From contig JANXSG010000044.1 in NCBI GenBank assembly GCA_025352825.1, forward strand, positions 1-38,629: DNA of 38,629 nucleotides, given 5' to 3'. Shown one piece after another: positions 1 through 7,372 of the stretch (position 1 is the stretch's first letter; every line of letters starts with the position of its first letter). The translations under genes and the position numbers were made by a program. Origin of the DNA: Chthonomonadaceae bacterium (GTDB lineage: Bacteria; Armatimonadota; Chthonomonadetes; Chthonomonadales; Chthonomonadaceae). The notes under the pieces are model-generated. The model ran no database searches. It was given only the letters and a program-made list of their open reading frames with translations, and had not been told where the DNA came from.

Positions 1-308
1 AACAGCCCCAAACCTAAAGGAAGCAGTCCCCAAGCGGAAGGTTTAGGCGCCGCCTTCTGGATAGTGTCTCGTTGAATCCAGAGCAAAAACACCGCAATAG
101 GTATAATAAAAATACCGTGTGCCTGGTTCTCGTCATGGAGCCAGGCATCGGCAGCCAGCCATAAGATAGGCACAGCAATTAATGCCAGGCTTGCCAAGTA
201 GATATAAGTAACAGGCGGCCATTTTTTTATGGCTGCCGTGATATCACGAAAAGTAGGCATTTCTGGCACATGTGCCGAACCGATGTTAGAAATTTCTTCT
301 TGAGACAT
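1..308 (-). CDS. exosortase, N-terminal part (truncated by window edge)
   Basis: The first 102 codons of a membrane protein are visible; the rest, including the catalytic Cys/Arg/His region, lies outside the window. An amphipathic lead of about 30 residues is followed by a membrane segment (about residues 33-53), a WLHDENQAHGIFIIP stretch (about 56-70) and a further hydrophobic run ending LLWIQRD. An (S/A)HG followed by hydrophobic residues and a W-x-x-R is characteristic of the exosortase/EpsH family, the transpeptidase-like membrane enzymes that process PEP-CTERM-type sorting signals. The ATG at 308 lies 10 nt past the stop of the upstream glycosyltransferase, so the two are probably cotranscribed. 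The ribosome site (AAAGATTAAAG) is weak. No PEP-CTERM substrate was recognised among the secreted proteins of this window. Confidence 0.75.
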   Translation of the reverse strand, partial: MSQEEISNIGSAHVPEMPTFRDITAAIKKWPPVTYIYLASLALIAVPILWLAADAWLHDENQAHGIFIIPIAVFLLWIQRDTIQKAAPKPSAWGLLPLGLGL

Positions 309-318
309 GCTTTAATCT

Positions 319-1659
319 TTAACTGGAAGGCACTTTCTCGACATCAATATCCGATTCGACATCCGAACTATATGAAGAATTGGCAGCTGCATGATGTGCC
401 CAACTCTCACTTCTTAGTTCCACTCCAATCTTCTCAGGAGCCGTGTTGGTAATCTCACAAAAAACTTGATAATACTGATGCGCTATCCTGGCAGTGGAGT
501 ACTCCGCTTCCAGAGTACAGCGGGCATTGCGGCCCATTCTTTCGACCTCTGCTGGATCACTCGAAAGCCTGCGCAATGCATGCACCAGACCTGCAGAGTC
601 TCCAGGCTCCAGGTTTACTCCGCAGTTTGCTTCTTCCACCACACGGGCTACTTCGGAATGCGCGTCGATAATAGCAATGATCGCCCGCCCCGCGGCCATG
701 GTACTGTAGAGTTTACTCGGAACACAAAGCCCTTCCATTCCTTGCTCCAGCGTCACTATAGAAACATCAGCAGAAGCAATAAGGTCTTCGAACTCTTCTT
801 CAGGTACAAAGGGGTAGACATGAACATTATGCAATTTCTCCGCAGCAACTCTCTTCGCGATATTAGCACCTTGCGCACCATCCCCCACCAGCACAAATTG
901 AATATTTTTATCGGTATCACGCAGCTCGCTTGCAGCATCCAGAAGTGTATCGAAATTATGGTATCGCCCGAAATTACCTGCATAGAGCGCTACAAATCCA
1001 GTAATCTCATGCTCTCTGCGGAATCGGGTCTGTTTATTTAGCGAGCGGACTTTTTCTGTATCAAAACCGATAGGAATTACAGCGATATCATCTAACTTCA
1101 ATCTGTAATTTTTGTTAATATACTCCCGCATGCATCGCCCAAGCACCACTACTTTGCTGGCAGAATACAGCCAGCGATACTGAACTTTAGCAATCTGTTT
1201 GACTGCCCAGTTACTCTTGGGCACAATACCCAGAACAATTGCACGGTCAGGTTCGAGATCATACGTTATATAGACGAAGGGAGTTTTCGTCAATTTTTTA
1301 TAAATCTGTGCTGCCATCGGCGTGGTAGGCGGTGCCGTTCCCACCAAAACTACATCGAATTTACCCAGTCGCAACATCCTAAAGAGAGCGGCAAAACTAA
1401 AGGCAACATTGGCAAATAACCTGCCAGGAAGTGAGGGCGTATTAGATCGCGGTGTCTGCAATCGATGAATACAAACGCCGCACCAATCCTCTAGGTGTGG
1501 CAGAGGTTGATTCGATCTATATAAATTTCTGCTCGTTACTACGTCAATTTGTACATCAGGATAATTTTTCAGTAGATGACGTGATAAATCCGAGAGAACA
1601 GCTCCTGTTCCACCTGTATTATCTGGATAGAAGAACTCGTTTATAACACAGATCCGCAT
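319..1659 (-). CDS. GT4-family glycosyltransferase (WbuB/WcaI-like)
   Basis: A 446-residue glycosyltransferase with GT-B fold features. The N-terminus (MRICVINEFFYPDNTGGTG) gives the first Rossmann strand and glycine-rich acceptor loop. The C-terminal half holds ALYAGNFG, FVLVGDGAQ and the donor-site segment GLCVPSKLYSTMAAGRAII. PSKLYS-x-AAGR is typical of WbuB/WcaI-like family 4 enzymes that add sugars to lipid-linked precursors of exopolysaccharide or O-antigen; the exact sugar is unknown. I chose the ATG at 1659 over the longer open frame starting at 1731 because GGAGG lies 4-5 nt before it and because the protein then begins directly at the first beta strand. It sits between a foldase gene and an exosortase on the same strand, which fits an exosortase-associated exopolysaccharide locus. 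Confidence 0.9.
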   Translation of the reverse strand: MRICVINEFFYPDNTGGTGAVLSDLSRHLLKNYPDVQIDVVTSRNLYRSNQPLPHLEDWCGVCIHRLQTPRSNTPSLPGRLFANVAFSFAALFRMLRLGKFDVVLVGTAPPTTPMAAQIYKKLTKTPFVYITYDLEPDRAIVLGIVPKSNWAVKQIAKVQYRWLYSASKVVVLGRCMREYINKNYRLKLDDIAVIPIGFDTEKVRSLNKQTRFRREHEITGFVALYAGNFGRYHNFDTLLDAASELRDTDKNIQFVLVGDGAQGANIAKRVAAEKLHNVHVYPFVPEEEFEDLIASADVSIVTLEQGMEGLCVPSKLYSTMAAGRAIIAIIDAHSEVARVVEEANCGVNLEPGDSAGLVHALRRLSSDPAEVERMGRNARCTLEAEYSTARIAHQYYQVFCEITNTAPEKIGVELRSESWAHHAAANSSYSSDVESDIDVEKVPSS

Positions 1660-1821
1660 GCGGCCTCCGGCGTAAAGATAGAATAGGCCAAGAATCCAGT
1701 TTAATTTGCTACAATGCATTTCAAACGTCAAGGCTTGGGGTACATCAAGATAGAATAAGATCAGTGATAATTTTTATTAAATAAAATACCTGAATATTTA
1801 GCTATCAAACTTATCAAACAC

Positions 1822-2844
1822 CTATTTGGTATTCGGTGTCACTTCATATTGTTTCCAGAAAGCCTGAATATTGGCCTTTTTCTGAAAATCAGCAAAGTCT
1901 TTTTGCGTCTGCTTTGCGTTTTGAGGCAGCCCCTTGGCCAGTAGTGCACCCATTCGGGACTGCTCCTTAACTTTATCAAAAGGTTGAGTCATCTCCTGCT
2001 TTTTGTCCAGTGAGTGGATGATCCACCATTTTCCAGCAAACTTCTGGGGCCCTAGCTGGCCACCTACTTTAAGTCCAAATACTGCATTCTCCAGTTCAGG
2101 AATTTTAGGTGATCCTTGCGTAGTTCTCAGAATGGGCGGAAGCAAACCGCCATTAGTCTTACTCGAGTCCTCGCTGTATTTCTTCGCTGCTTCACCGAAA
2201 CTCATGCCCTTGGCCATTTCCGACAAAGCCGCATTGCATTTCGCTTCGCTAGATGTCACGATTACTGCAATCCGCATACTGGACGGATGGTAGTACAGCG
2301 CTTTCGAATTCTTCGAGTCAATATTTTGATCGTAGAAATGGCGAACTTCAGCATCAGTAACCGTAACACCTTTGTTGATAACTGCTGCTTCGGAAAGACT
2401 GACCTGAAGGGTTCGGTGCACTTCAGGCGAAGGTACATCTGATTTTTTATCGGAAGCAGTATTCAATCCTTTGTAGGCTTTAAGTATCTCGGATTCCGAA
2501 GGAGCAACTCCTTTTTGCTTCGCAAATTGAACGTAGAGTTCGTCATTGATCATTTTGCGCATCACTTGCTGACCCGCTGCACGTTCCATCTGCGCGAAAA
2601 AGTCATCTTTAGTAATGATGTTCCCATTAATCGCCATGATGACATCGCGTGACTTGGCACGTTGTCTCGAAATAAGCGCGCCTATTCCGATACCAATGCA
2701 AATAGAAATAATAGCAACAGTAAGACTTTTCCAGGGGAAACTTTTGTTTGTCGAACGTGTCTTCTTTCGCCGCGTATCTGTACCGCTTCGATAGACATTA
2801 CTGTTTTGGATATCTCGCGGAGTTCCTGAAGTGGATACTTGCAT
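1822..2844 (-). CDS. membrane-anchored parvulin-type peptidyl-prolyl isomerase (PpiC/SurA-like)
   Basis: This 340-residue protein has a basic cytoplasmic N-terminus, one membrane anchor (about residues 41-59), a SurA-N-like helical domain beginning AINGNIITKDDF (about 71-180), and a parvulin domain (about 185-285). The parvulin domain shows RIAVIVTSS, FGEAAKKYSEDSSKTNGGLLPP and AVFGLKVGGQLGPQKFAGKWWII. The anchor followed by the foldase domain implies a periplasmic chaperone/isomerase. Exopolysaccharide loci with exosortases often carry a PpiC-like protein (EpsD), and here the gene lies directly upstream of a glycosyltransferase and an exosortase on the same strand, so an EpsD-like role is plausible but inferred. 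A general PrsA/SurA-type foldase is the alternative. The ATG at 2844 follows AGGTGAAAGTGAAGAG. Confidence 0.85.
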   Translation of the reverse strand: MQVSTSGTPRDIQNSNVYRSGTDTRRKKTRSTNKSFPWKSLTVAIISICIGIGIGALISRQRAKSRDVIMAINGNIITKDDFFAQMERAAGQQVMRKMINDELYVQFAKQKGVAPSESEILKAYKGLNTASDKKSDVPSPEVHRTLQVSLSEAAVINKGVTVTDAEVRHFYDQNIDSKNSKALYYHPSSMRIAVIVTSSEAKCNAALSEMAKGMSFGEAAKKYSEDSSKTNGGLLPPILRTTQGSPKIPELENAVFGLKVGGQLGPQKFAGKWWIIHSLDKKQEMTQPFDKVKEQSRMGALLAKGLPQNAKQTQKDFADFQKKANIQAFWKQYEVTPNTK

Positions 2845-3573
2845 CTCTTCACTTTCACCTTTGTATAAACAATTATAAGATTATTTCAGCCAGATCATCG
2901 ACACAATTATGCGAGGGCAAACCCTTTCCCTAAGCCTTATCTATCACGATAGCACAGCTCGAAACTATCGGAAAGAATATCTGTTGAACAGAAAATATCC
3001 TTAAACTATAGTTGATTATATAACTGCCCTGTCGTGTGGAACTAGAAAAAAACGAATGGTTTATCAACCTAAAGAGTGCTGTTTTATGTAATAAGGATTG
3101 ATTTCACATAAATACAAAAAAGTACATGCTAGGGAATGGGGCTATATAAATCAGCTATACTTCTCCCAGAGCGATACACCAAGTTTAGCACAGTGTTGAG
3201 TTATGCACAAAGCGTGCCAAGTCGTTTGATTCGAGACAAATATTTTTTTATTTCAAATTGTATGGGTATACGTACGAGCAATTTACTGTATTCTGACATA
3301 AAATGATACTGGAAAACAAATCTATACAATAACTTAACTTAAAACTTATTAATCTATTTCTACCAGATATCGAATACATATTATTCAAATTGAGAGAGAC
3401 AGCTAATTTTACTTTTTTTATATGAATAGTATTTTTTGCAATAAATATGTATTTTAATATGTCTTTGTTGAATTTAACAGACATTTAGACACGAAAAGAA
3501 TGATGATCATTAGCTTTCCATAATCTCTAGATTTGGGTCGATACTTGCTGTGAGTATACCTAACCTAAATAAT
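2845..3573. other. AT-rich gene-free interval
   Basis: About 730 bases with long A/T runs and markedly lower GC than the flanking genes. The only open frame of any size (3248-3484, minus, 78 codons) is rich in Ile, Asn, Lys and Tyr as expected from random AT-rich sequence. It has no convincing ribosome site and resembles no family I know. No tRNA, hairpin terminator or repeat was seen. A TATAAT hexamer (minus strand, 2872-2877) may serve the foldase gene, but it lacks a good -35. Confidence 0.6.
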
Positions 3574-3602
3574 TTGACAACGGGCGGAACTCTTAGTATA
3601 AT
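3574..3602 (+). promoter_or_regulatory. consensus sigma-70 promoter for the dehydrogenase/DUF6785 operon
   Basis: TTGACA (3574-3579), a 17-nt spacer, and TATAAT (3597-3602) give a perfect consensus promoter, predicting transcription from about 3609. It lies about 65 nt before the ATG of the dehydrogenase at 3666. Confidence 0.8.
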
Positions 3603-3665
3603 TGCCTTGAACGTATATCAATCCCCATTTTATAATATCATTCGACTGGAGTGCAACGATATTCG

Positions 3666-4775
3666 ATGTCAATTCCTGAAACTTCTCGCGCAGCCGTTCT
3701 CCCATTTCCTGATAAAGCTCCTGATGTTCGAAACTACAAAATTCCCAAATTGGAGGATGGGGCCGTCCTTCTCAAGACCATTGCTTCTGAGGTTTGTGGA
3801 ACGGATGTGCATCTCTGGCACGGACGTCTGGCGGGCGTCCCCTATCCTCTCATACCCGGCCATGTGAGTGTGGGAGAAATTGCAGGGCAGCAGGGGACTG
3901 TTCGCGATGTTGATGGCAATCCGCTTTCGGAAGGAGAGATAGTCACCTTCCTGGATGTACATGGCACTTGCGGAGCCTGCTGGTACTGTCTGGTTGCGAA
4001 GGCTTCCACGCGCTGCTCGGAACGTCGTGTGTATGGAATAACATTTGGCGCAGAGGATCTTCCTGGACTTGGAGGCGGGTGGTCGGAGTATATCTATCTC
4101 AAGCCTGGAACCAGAATTCTGCCTCTCACTGCAAACGTGTCTCCGGATACCTGGATTGGTGCCGGATGCGGACTTCCCACTGCAGTACACGCTATTGAGC
4201 TCGCTCAGATCAAACTGGGCGACAGGGTGCTCATTCAAGGAAGTGGCCCGGTCGGCTTAAGCGCATGTGCCCTTGCTGCTCTAAGTGGCGCAGGATGGGT
4301 CGGTGTTATCGGCTCACCAGAACTGCGACTTGAGACTGCCAAGAGGATGGGAGCTGACTGGACGGCAGATGTAATAGAAACAGCTAAGCAGGAGCGTGCC
4401 AAGGCAATACTGGAAATGACAGGTGGCAGAGGGCCAGATATTGTGATCGAAGCAAGCGGTAATCCTGATGCTGTTCTGGAGGGGTGTGAGCTCGTGCGAG
4501 ATGCTGGCCGCTACGTAGTCGTTGGCCAGTATACGGATCACGGGGATGTAGCTCTCAATCCACATATCCATATTAATAAAAAACATCTTGAAATTCGAGG
4601 CTGCTGGGGCTCCGATTTCTCGCATGTATATCGCGCAATGTCCATATTAGATCGTTTTAACGCGCGGTACCATTGGGAATCTCTCATATCCAAGCGATAT
4701 GGCCTGGAAGAAGTAGAACAAGCGCTGCTTGACGTAGAAGAACGCAGAGTCGTCAAGGCTGTGATTACTCCTTGA
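3666..4775 (+). CDS. zinc-dependent medium-chain alcohol/polyol dehydrogenase
   Basis: A 369-residue MDR-superfamily oxidoreductase. The catalytic zinc site is visible as CGTDVH (Cys44), GH in PGHVSVGEIAG (His66) and Cys168. The structural zinc lobe has Cys102, 105, 108 and 117. The NAD(P) Rossmann motif is GSGPVG (about 192-197). The family oxidises alcohols or polyols (sorbitol and threonine dehydrogenases are relatives); the substrate cannot be told from sequence. The usual GHE is GHV here, so the conserved second-shell glutamate is missing. The ATG at 3666 is preferred over a GTG at 3651 because a GGAG (3648-3651) precedes the ATG and overlaps the GTG, although its spacing of 14 nt is long. 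The gene is followed 29 nt later by a multi-pass membrane protein, suggesting a two-gene transcript. Confidence 0.88.
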   Translation: MSIPETSRAAVLPFPDKAPDVRNYKIPKLEDGAVLLKTIASEVCGTDVHLWHGRLAGVPYPLIPGHVSVGEIAGQQGTVRDVDGNPLSEGEIVTFLDVHGTCGACWYCLVAKASTRCSERRVYGITFGAEDLPGLGGGWSEYIYLKPGTRILPLTANVSPDTWIGAGCGLPTAVHAIELAQIKLGDRVLIQGSGPVGLSACALAALSGAGWVGVIGSPELRLETAKRMGADWTADVIETAKQERAKAILEMTGGRGPDIVIEASGNPDAVLEGCELVRDAGRYVVVGQYTDHGDVALNPHIHINKKHLEIRGCWGSDFSHVYRAMSILDRFNARYHWESLISKRYGLEEVEQALLDVEERRVVKAVITP

Positions 4776-4804
4776 TCAACGGTTGATATGATTAGAAGTC
4801 CTCT

Positions 4805-6808
4805 ATGCGAAGAGCCGAAAATAGCCTATCCAATCCGTCTGCAGAAAAGCATATGCCTGCTCTATCGACACTACCACGAAAGGGAGTCACATGTAGAGCA
4901 GTTCTAATTGGATCGATACTAACTCCGATCAATGCGTTTTGGGTTCTGCGTATGGAAGAGGTGATGTTCGGGCCATACCCTTCACTGGTCTCGCTGTTTG
5001 CAAATACCATTTTTATCCTTTTTGTGTTGATGGGGCTGAATTCTCTGCTTCGCCGATATGTACCGCATAGCGCATTGCACCAGGGAGAGATGCTAACCAT
5101 CTATACCATGCTCACGATCTCCACAGGCATGGCAGGCCAGTCCGGATTAAATATCGCTATTGGTATGATTGGGCATGGCGCCTGGTTCGGCACTCCGGAA
5201 AAAGGATGGGATGCGTTTTCTAAATCTTTCCCAGATTGGATGGTTATTAGAAATACAGAGATACTGCGAGGGCACTATCTTGGCAACAGTTCATTCTATC
5301 GACCTGAAATTCTGCATGCATGGATGACCCCTATTCTGGCATGGACACTACTCTTCAGCCTGATTCTCATGGTAGCATACTGCGTGAATGTGTTGGTACG
5401 ACGCCAGTGGGCAGATCATGAGCGGTTGACATTCCCGATCACTTGGCTGCCGATGCAGATGACTGAGGGAGGCAGCGGCAGTCCGCTTTTTCATAACAGG
5501 TTGATGTGGTCGGGATTTATAGTCGCAGCGGGCTTGAACCTCTACAATGGTCTCGCATTTCTTTACCCTGTCATGCGGCCGCTTCCTCTGGGAATTATTG
5601 ATCTCCAGCCGCTTTTCACTGTAAAACCGTGGAGTGCAATCGGCTGGTTTCCAGTTACTCTCTACCCAATCGCAATAGGTCTGGGTTATCTTCTTCCGCT
5701 TGATCTGATCTTTTCATGCTGGTTCTTCTACTTTTTCTGGAAAGCCCAGATGATCATCTCCAATGCGATGGCGTGGGATACCCGTCCGGATTTTCCGTTT
5801 ATAAGGGAACAGGGATTCGGGTCTGTAGTGGGGCTTTTCTGCTACTACCTGTGGTCAGGACGTAAGACTTATGCAGTTATCTTGCGCTCAGCATTCGGCA
5901 GAATCACAGAAACTGCCAAAACGCATAATCCGAATTCATATACAGAAGCCCTCTCCGATAAGACTGCTCTTATTGCAATCGCTATCGGCTTGATCGGGCT
6001 GCTGTTATTCGCATTGGCGATGAAGGTTGCCATCTGGGTCGCGATCATGTTTTTCGCACTATATCTTGCATTCCTGACCGTCGTGACACGTATCAGAACG
6101 GAACTTGGCGCGCCGATCCACGATTTCTCGTTTATGGGGCCAGACAACATCATGACACGTGTACTCGGAACCTCCAGTTTTCGTCAAAATGATCTTGCGT
6201 TTCTATCGCTCAGCTATCCACTTACATATTCACGCAGCAACGATACGATGCCAATTGCACTGGAAAGTATGCAGATGGCTAAATCGAGTCAAATTGATGC
6301 GAGAAGGATGTTCGGCGTGATTCTGTTTACGACGGTTTTAGGTGCTCTCAGTACATTTTGGGCATACGAACATCAGGCGTATCAGTTAGGGGCATCGGCT
6401 AAATGGAATGCAGGAACTCACTTTGCCAGAGAGAGCTACGAAAGAATGGTAAGCTGGAATGGAGGGATGCTGGATGCTCATTCGAACACCGGCGGTACAA
6501 TCGCACTCGGAGCAGGACTGCTGCTGACGCTGGCCCTGATGGCGCTTCGGCAGGATATACCAGGTTTCCCTTTTCATCCCATCGGATTCGCAGTATCCTC
6601 AGCATGGGCTATCAACATCGTTTGGCTGCCACTCTTCATCGCGTGGATATGCAAGGGGCTGACGATGCACTACGGCGGCCTGCGAATCTATCGAATGCTT
6701 CTGCCCTTTTTCCTGGGTTTAATACTCGGAGACTGTGTTATGGGTTCCATTTGGGGTCTTCTCAGCCTTGCACTCAACATGCGTACCTACAACTTCTTCG
6801 GCGTATGA
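4805..6808 (+). CDS. large polytopic membrane protein, DUF6785/DUF6784-like
   Basis: A 667-residue protein with about a dozen or more hydrophobic segments spread from residue 30 to the end, and no signal peptide, so an inner-membrane protein. Recognisable stretches are TPINAFWVLRMEEV near the N-terminus, VRRQWADHERLTFPI (about residues 198-212), ELGAPIHDFSFMGPDN in the middle and a hydrophobic C-terminus. The WADHERLTFP element resembles the loop found in OPT-type oligopeptide/metal-chelate transporters. From memory the overall protein matches the DUF6785/DUF6784 family common in Armatimonadota and Planctomycetota; its function is undescribed. It is 29 nt downstream of a zinc dehydrogenase under a consensus promoter, so uptake of a substrate related to that enzyme is a testable idea, not a conclusion. 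The start is weakly supported; an ATG at 4853 is possible. Confidence 0.75.
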   Translation: MRRAENSLSNPSAEKHMPALSTLPRKGVTCRAVLIGSILTPINAFWVLRMEEVMFGPYPSLVSLFANTIFILFVLMGLNSLLRRYVPHSALHQGEMLTIYTMLTISTGMAGQSGLNIAIGMIGHGAWFGTPEKGWDAFSKSFPDWMVIRNTEILRGHYLGNSSFYRPEILHAWMTPILAWTLLFSLILMVAYCVNVLVRRQWADHERLTFPITWLPMQMTEGGSGSPLFHNRLMWSGFIVAAGLNLYNGLAFLYPVMRPLPLGIIDLQPLFTVKPWSAIGWFPVTLYPIAIGLGYLLPLDLIFSCWFFYFFWKAQMIISNAMAWDTRPDFPFIREQGFGSVVGLFCYYLWSGRKTYAVILRSAFGRITETAKTHNPNSYTEALSDKTALIAIAIGLIGLLLFALAMKVAIWVAIMFFALYLAFLTVVTRIRTELGAPIHDFSFMGPDNIMTRVLGTSSFRQNDLAFLSLSYPLTYSRSNDTMPIALESMQMAKSSQIDARRMFGVILFTTVLGALSTFWAYEHQAYQLGASAKWNAGTHFARESYERMVSWNGGMLDAHSNTGGTIALGAGLLLTLALMALRQDIPGFPFHPIGFAVSSAWAINIVWLPLFIAWICKGLTMHYGGLRIYRMLLPFFLGLILGDCVMGSIWGLLSLALNMRTYNFFGV

Positions 6809-6900
6809 CTCAACGAAAGACATATCCTGTCCAGACATCACTCACACCAGGTTTGCGGGAGCATCGACCTAACTGAGGGTATGCACCTGGATAAATTGAA

Positions 6901-7329
6901 CTATTCTGAATTTGAACCAGGGTCAAACAGAGATAGTAGCACCTGTACAGAAGCATCAGGTTGTGGCTTCTCCTGTACCGCTTCAAAATTTGAACTCTCC
7001 ACCATAGATTCAGATTTTGATTTCTCCATGAGGGCCTTTTTGAGTGCGATAGTCGCCTTTCTTTTCTCGGTTCTAGCGGCCCACTTGATACTGTTTTCGT
7101 TAATACTATGAAACGCCTTCTCCAGCTTAACCAAAAATTTGGGATCGATTTTAACTAATAATTCTCTTAATTCGATTAATTTTGCCGCCTTTTCAGGATC
7201 GTATTTATCAATATTTTCAGTTTAGAAACTCATTCTATCAACTGATCCTGCCGCAGATATTTCGGTTTCATCCCTATGCGCAATAGTTAACTTCATTCTA
7301 TCATTCGACTTATTTGGGAGCACATACAT
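6901..7329 (-). pseudogene. possible broken small gene with one in-frame TAA
   Basis: On the minus strand one reading frame stays open from 7377 to a TAG at 6901-6903, apart from a single TAA at 7222-7224. From the ATG at 7329 it reads MYVLPNKSNDRMKLTIAH..., then the TAA, then TENIDKYDPEKAAKLIELRE..., continuing into a Lys/Glu-rich amphipathic helical stretch and a polar tail. The composition (charged helix heptads, few rare residues) looks like real protein and not chance translation. I do not recognise a family. An intact 77-codon piece starts at the ATG at 7134. Alternatives are two small genes or non-coding sequence. It is downstream of, and on the same strand as, the secreted propeller protein gene. 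Confidence 0.35.
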
Positions 7330-7372
7330 CCCCTCTCTGTGCAGTTTATAAAAATATCGATTGATCTTTCCA

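Noticed and set aside
319-1731. Longer glycosyltransferase starting at 1731
   Set aside because: The extra 24 residues precede the first beta strand, and GGAGG points to the ATG at 1659.
3248-3484. 78-codon minus-strand frame
   Set aside because: AT-driven composition, no ribosome site and no recognisable motif.
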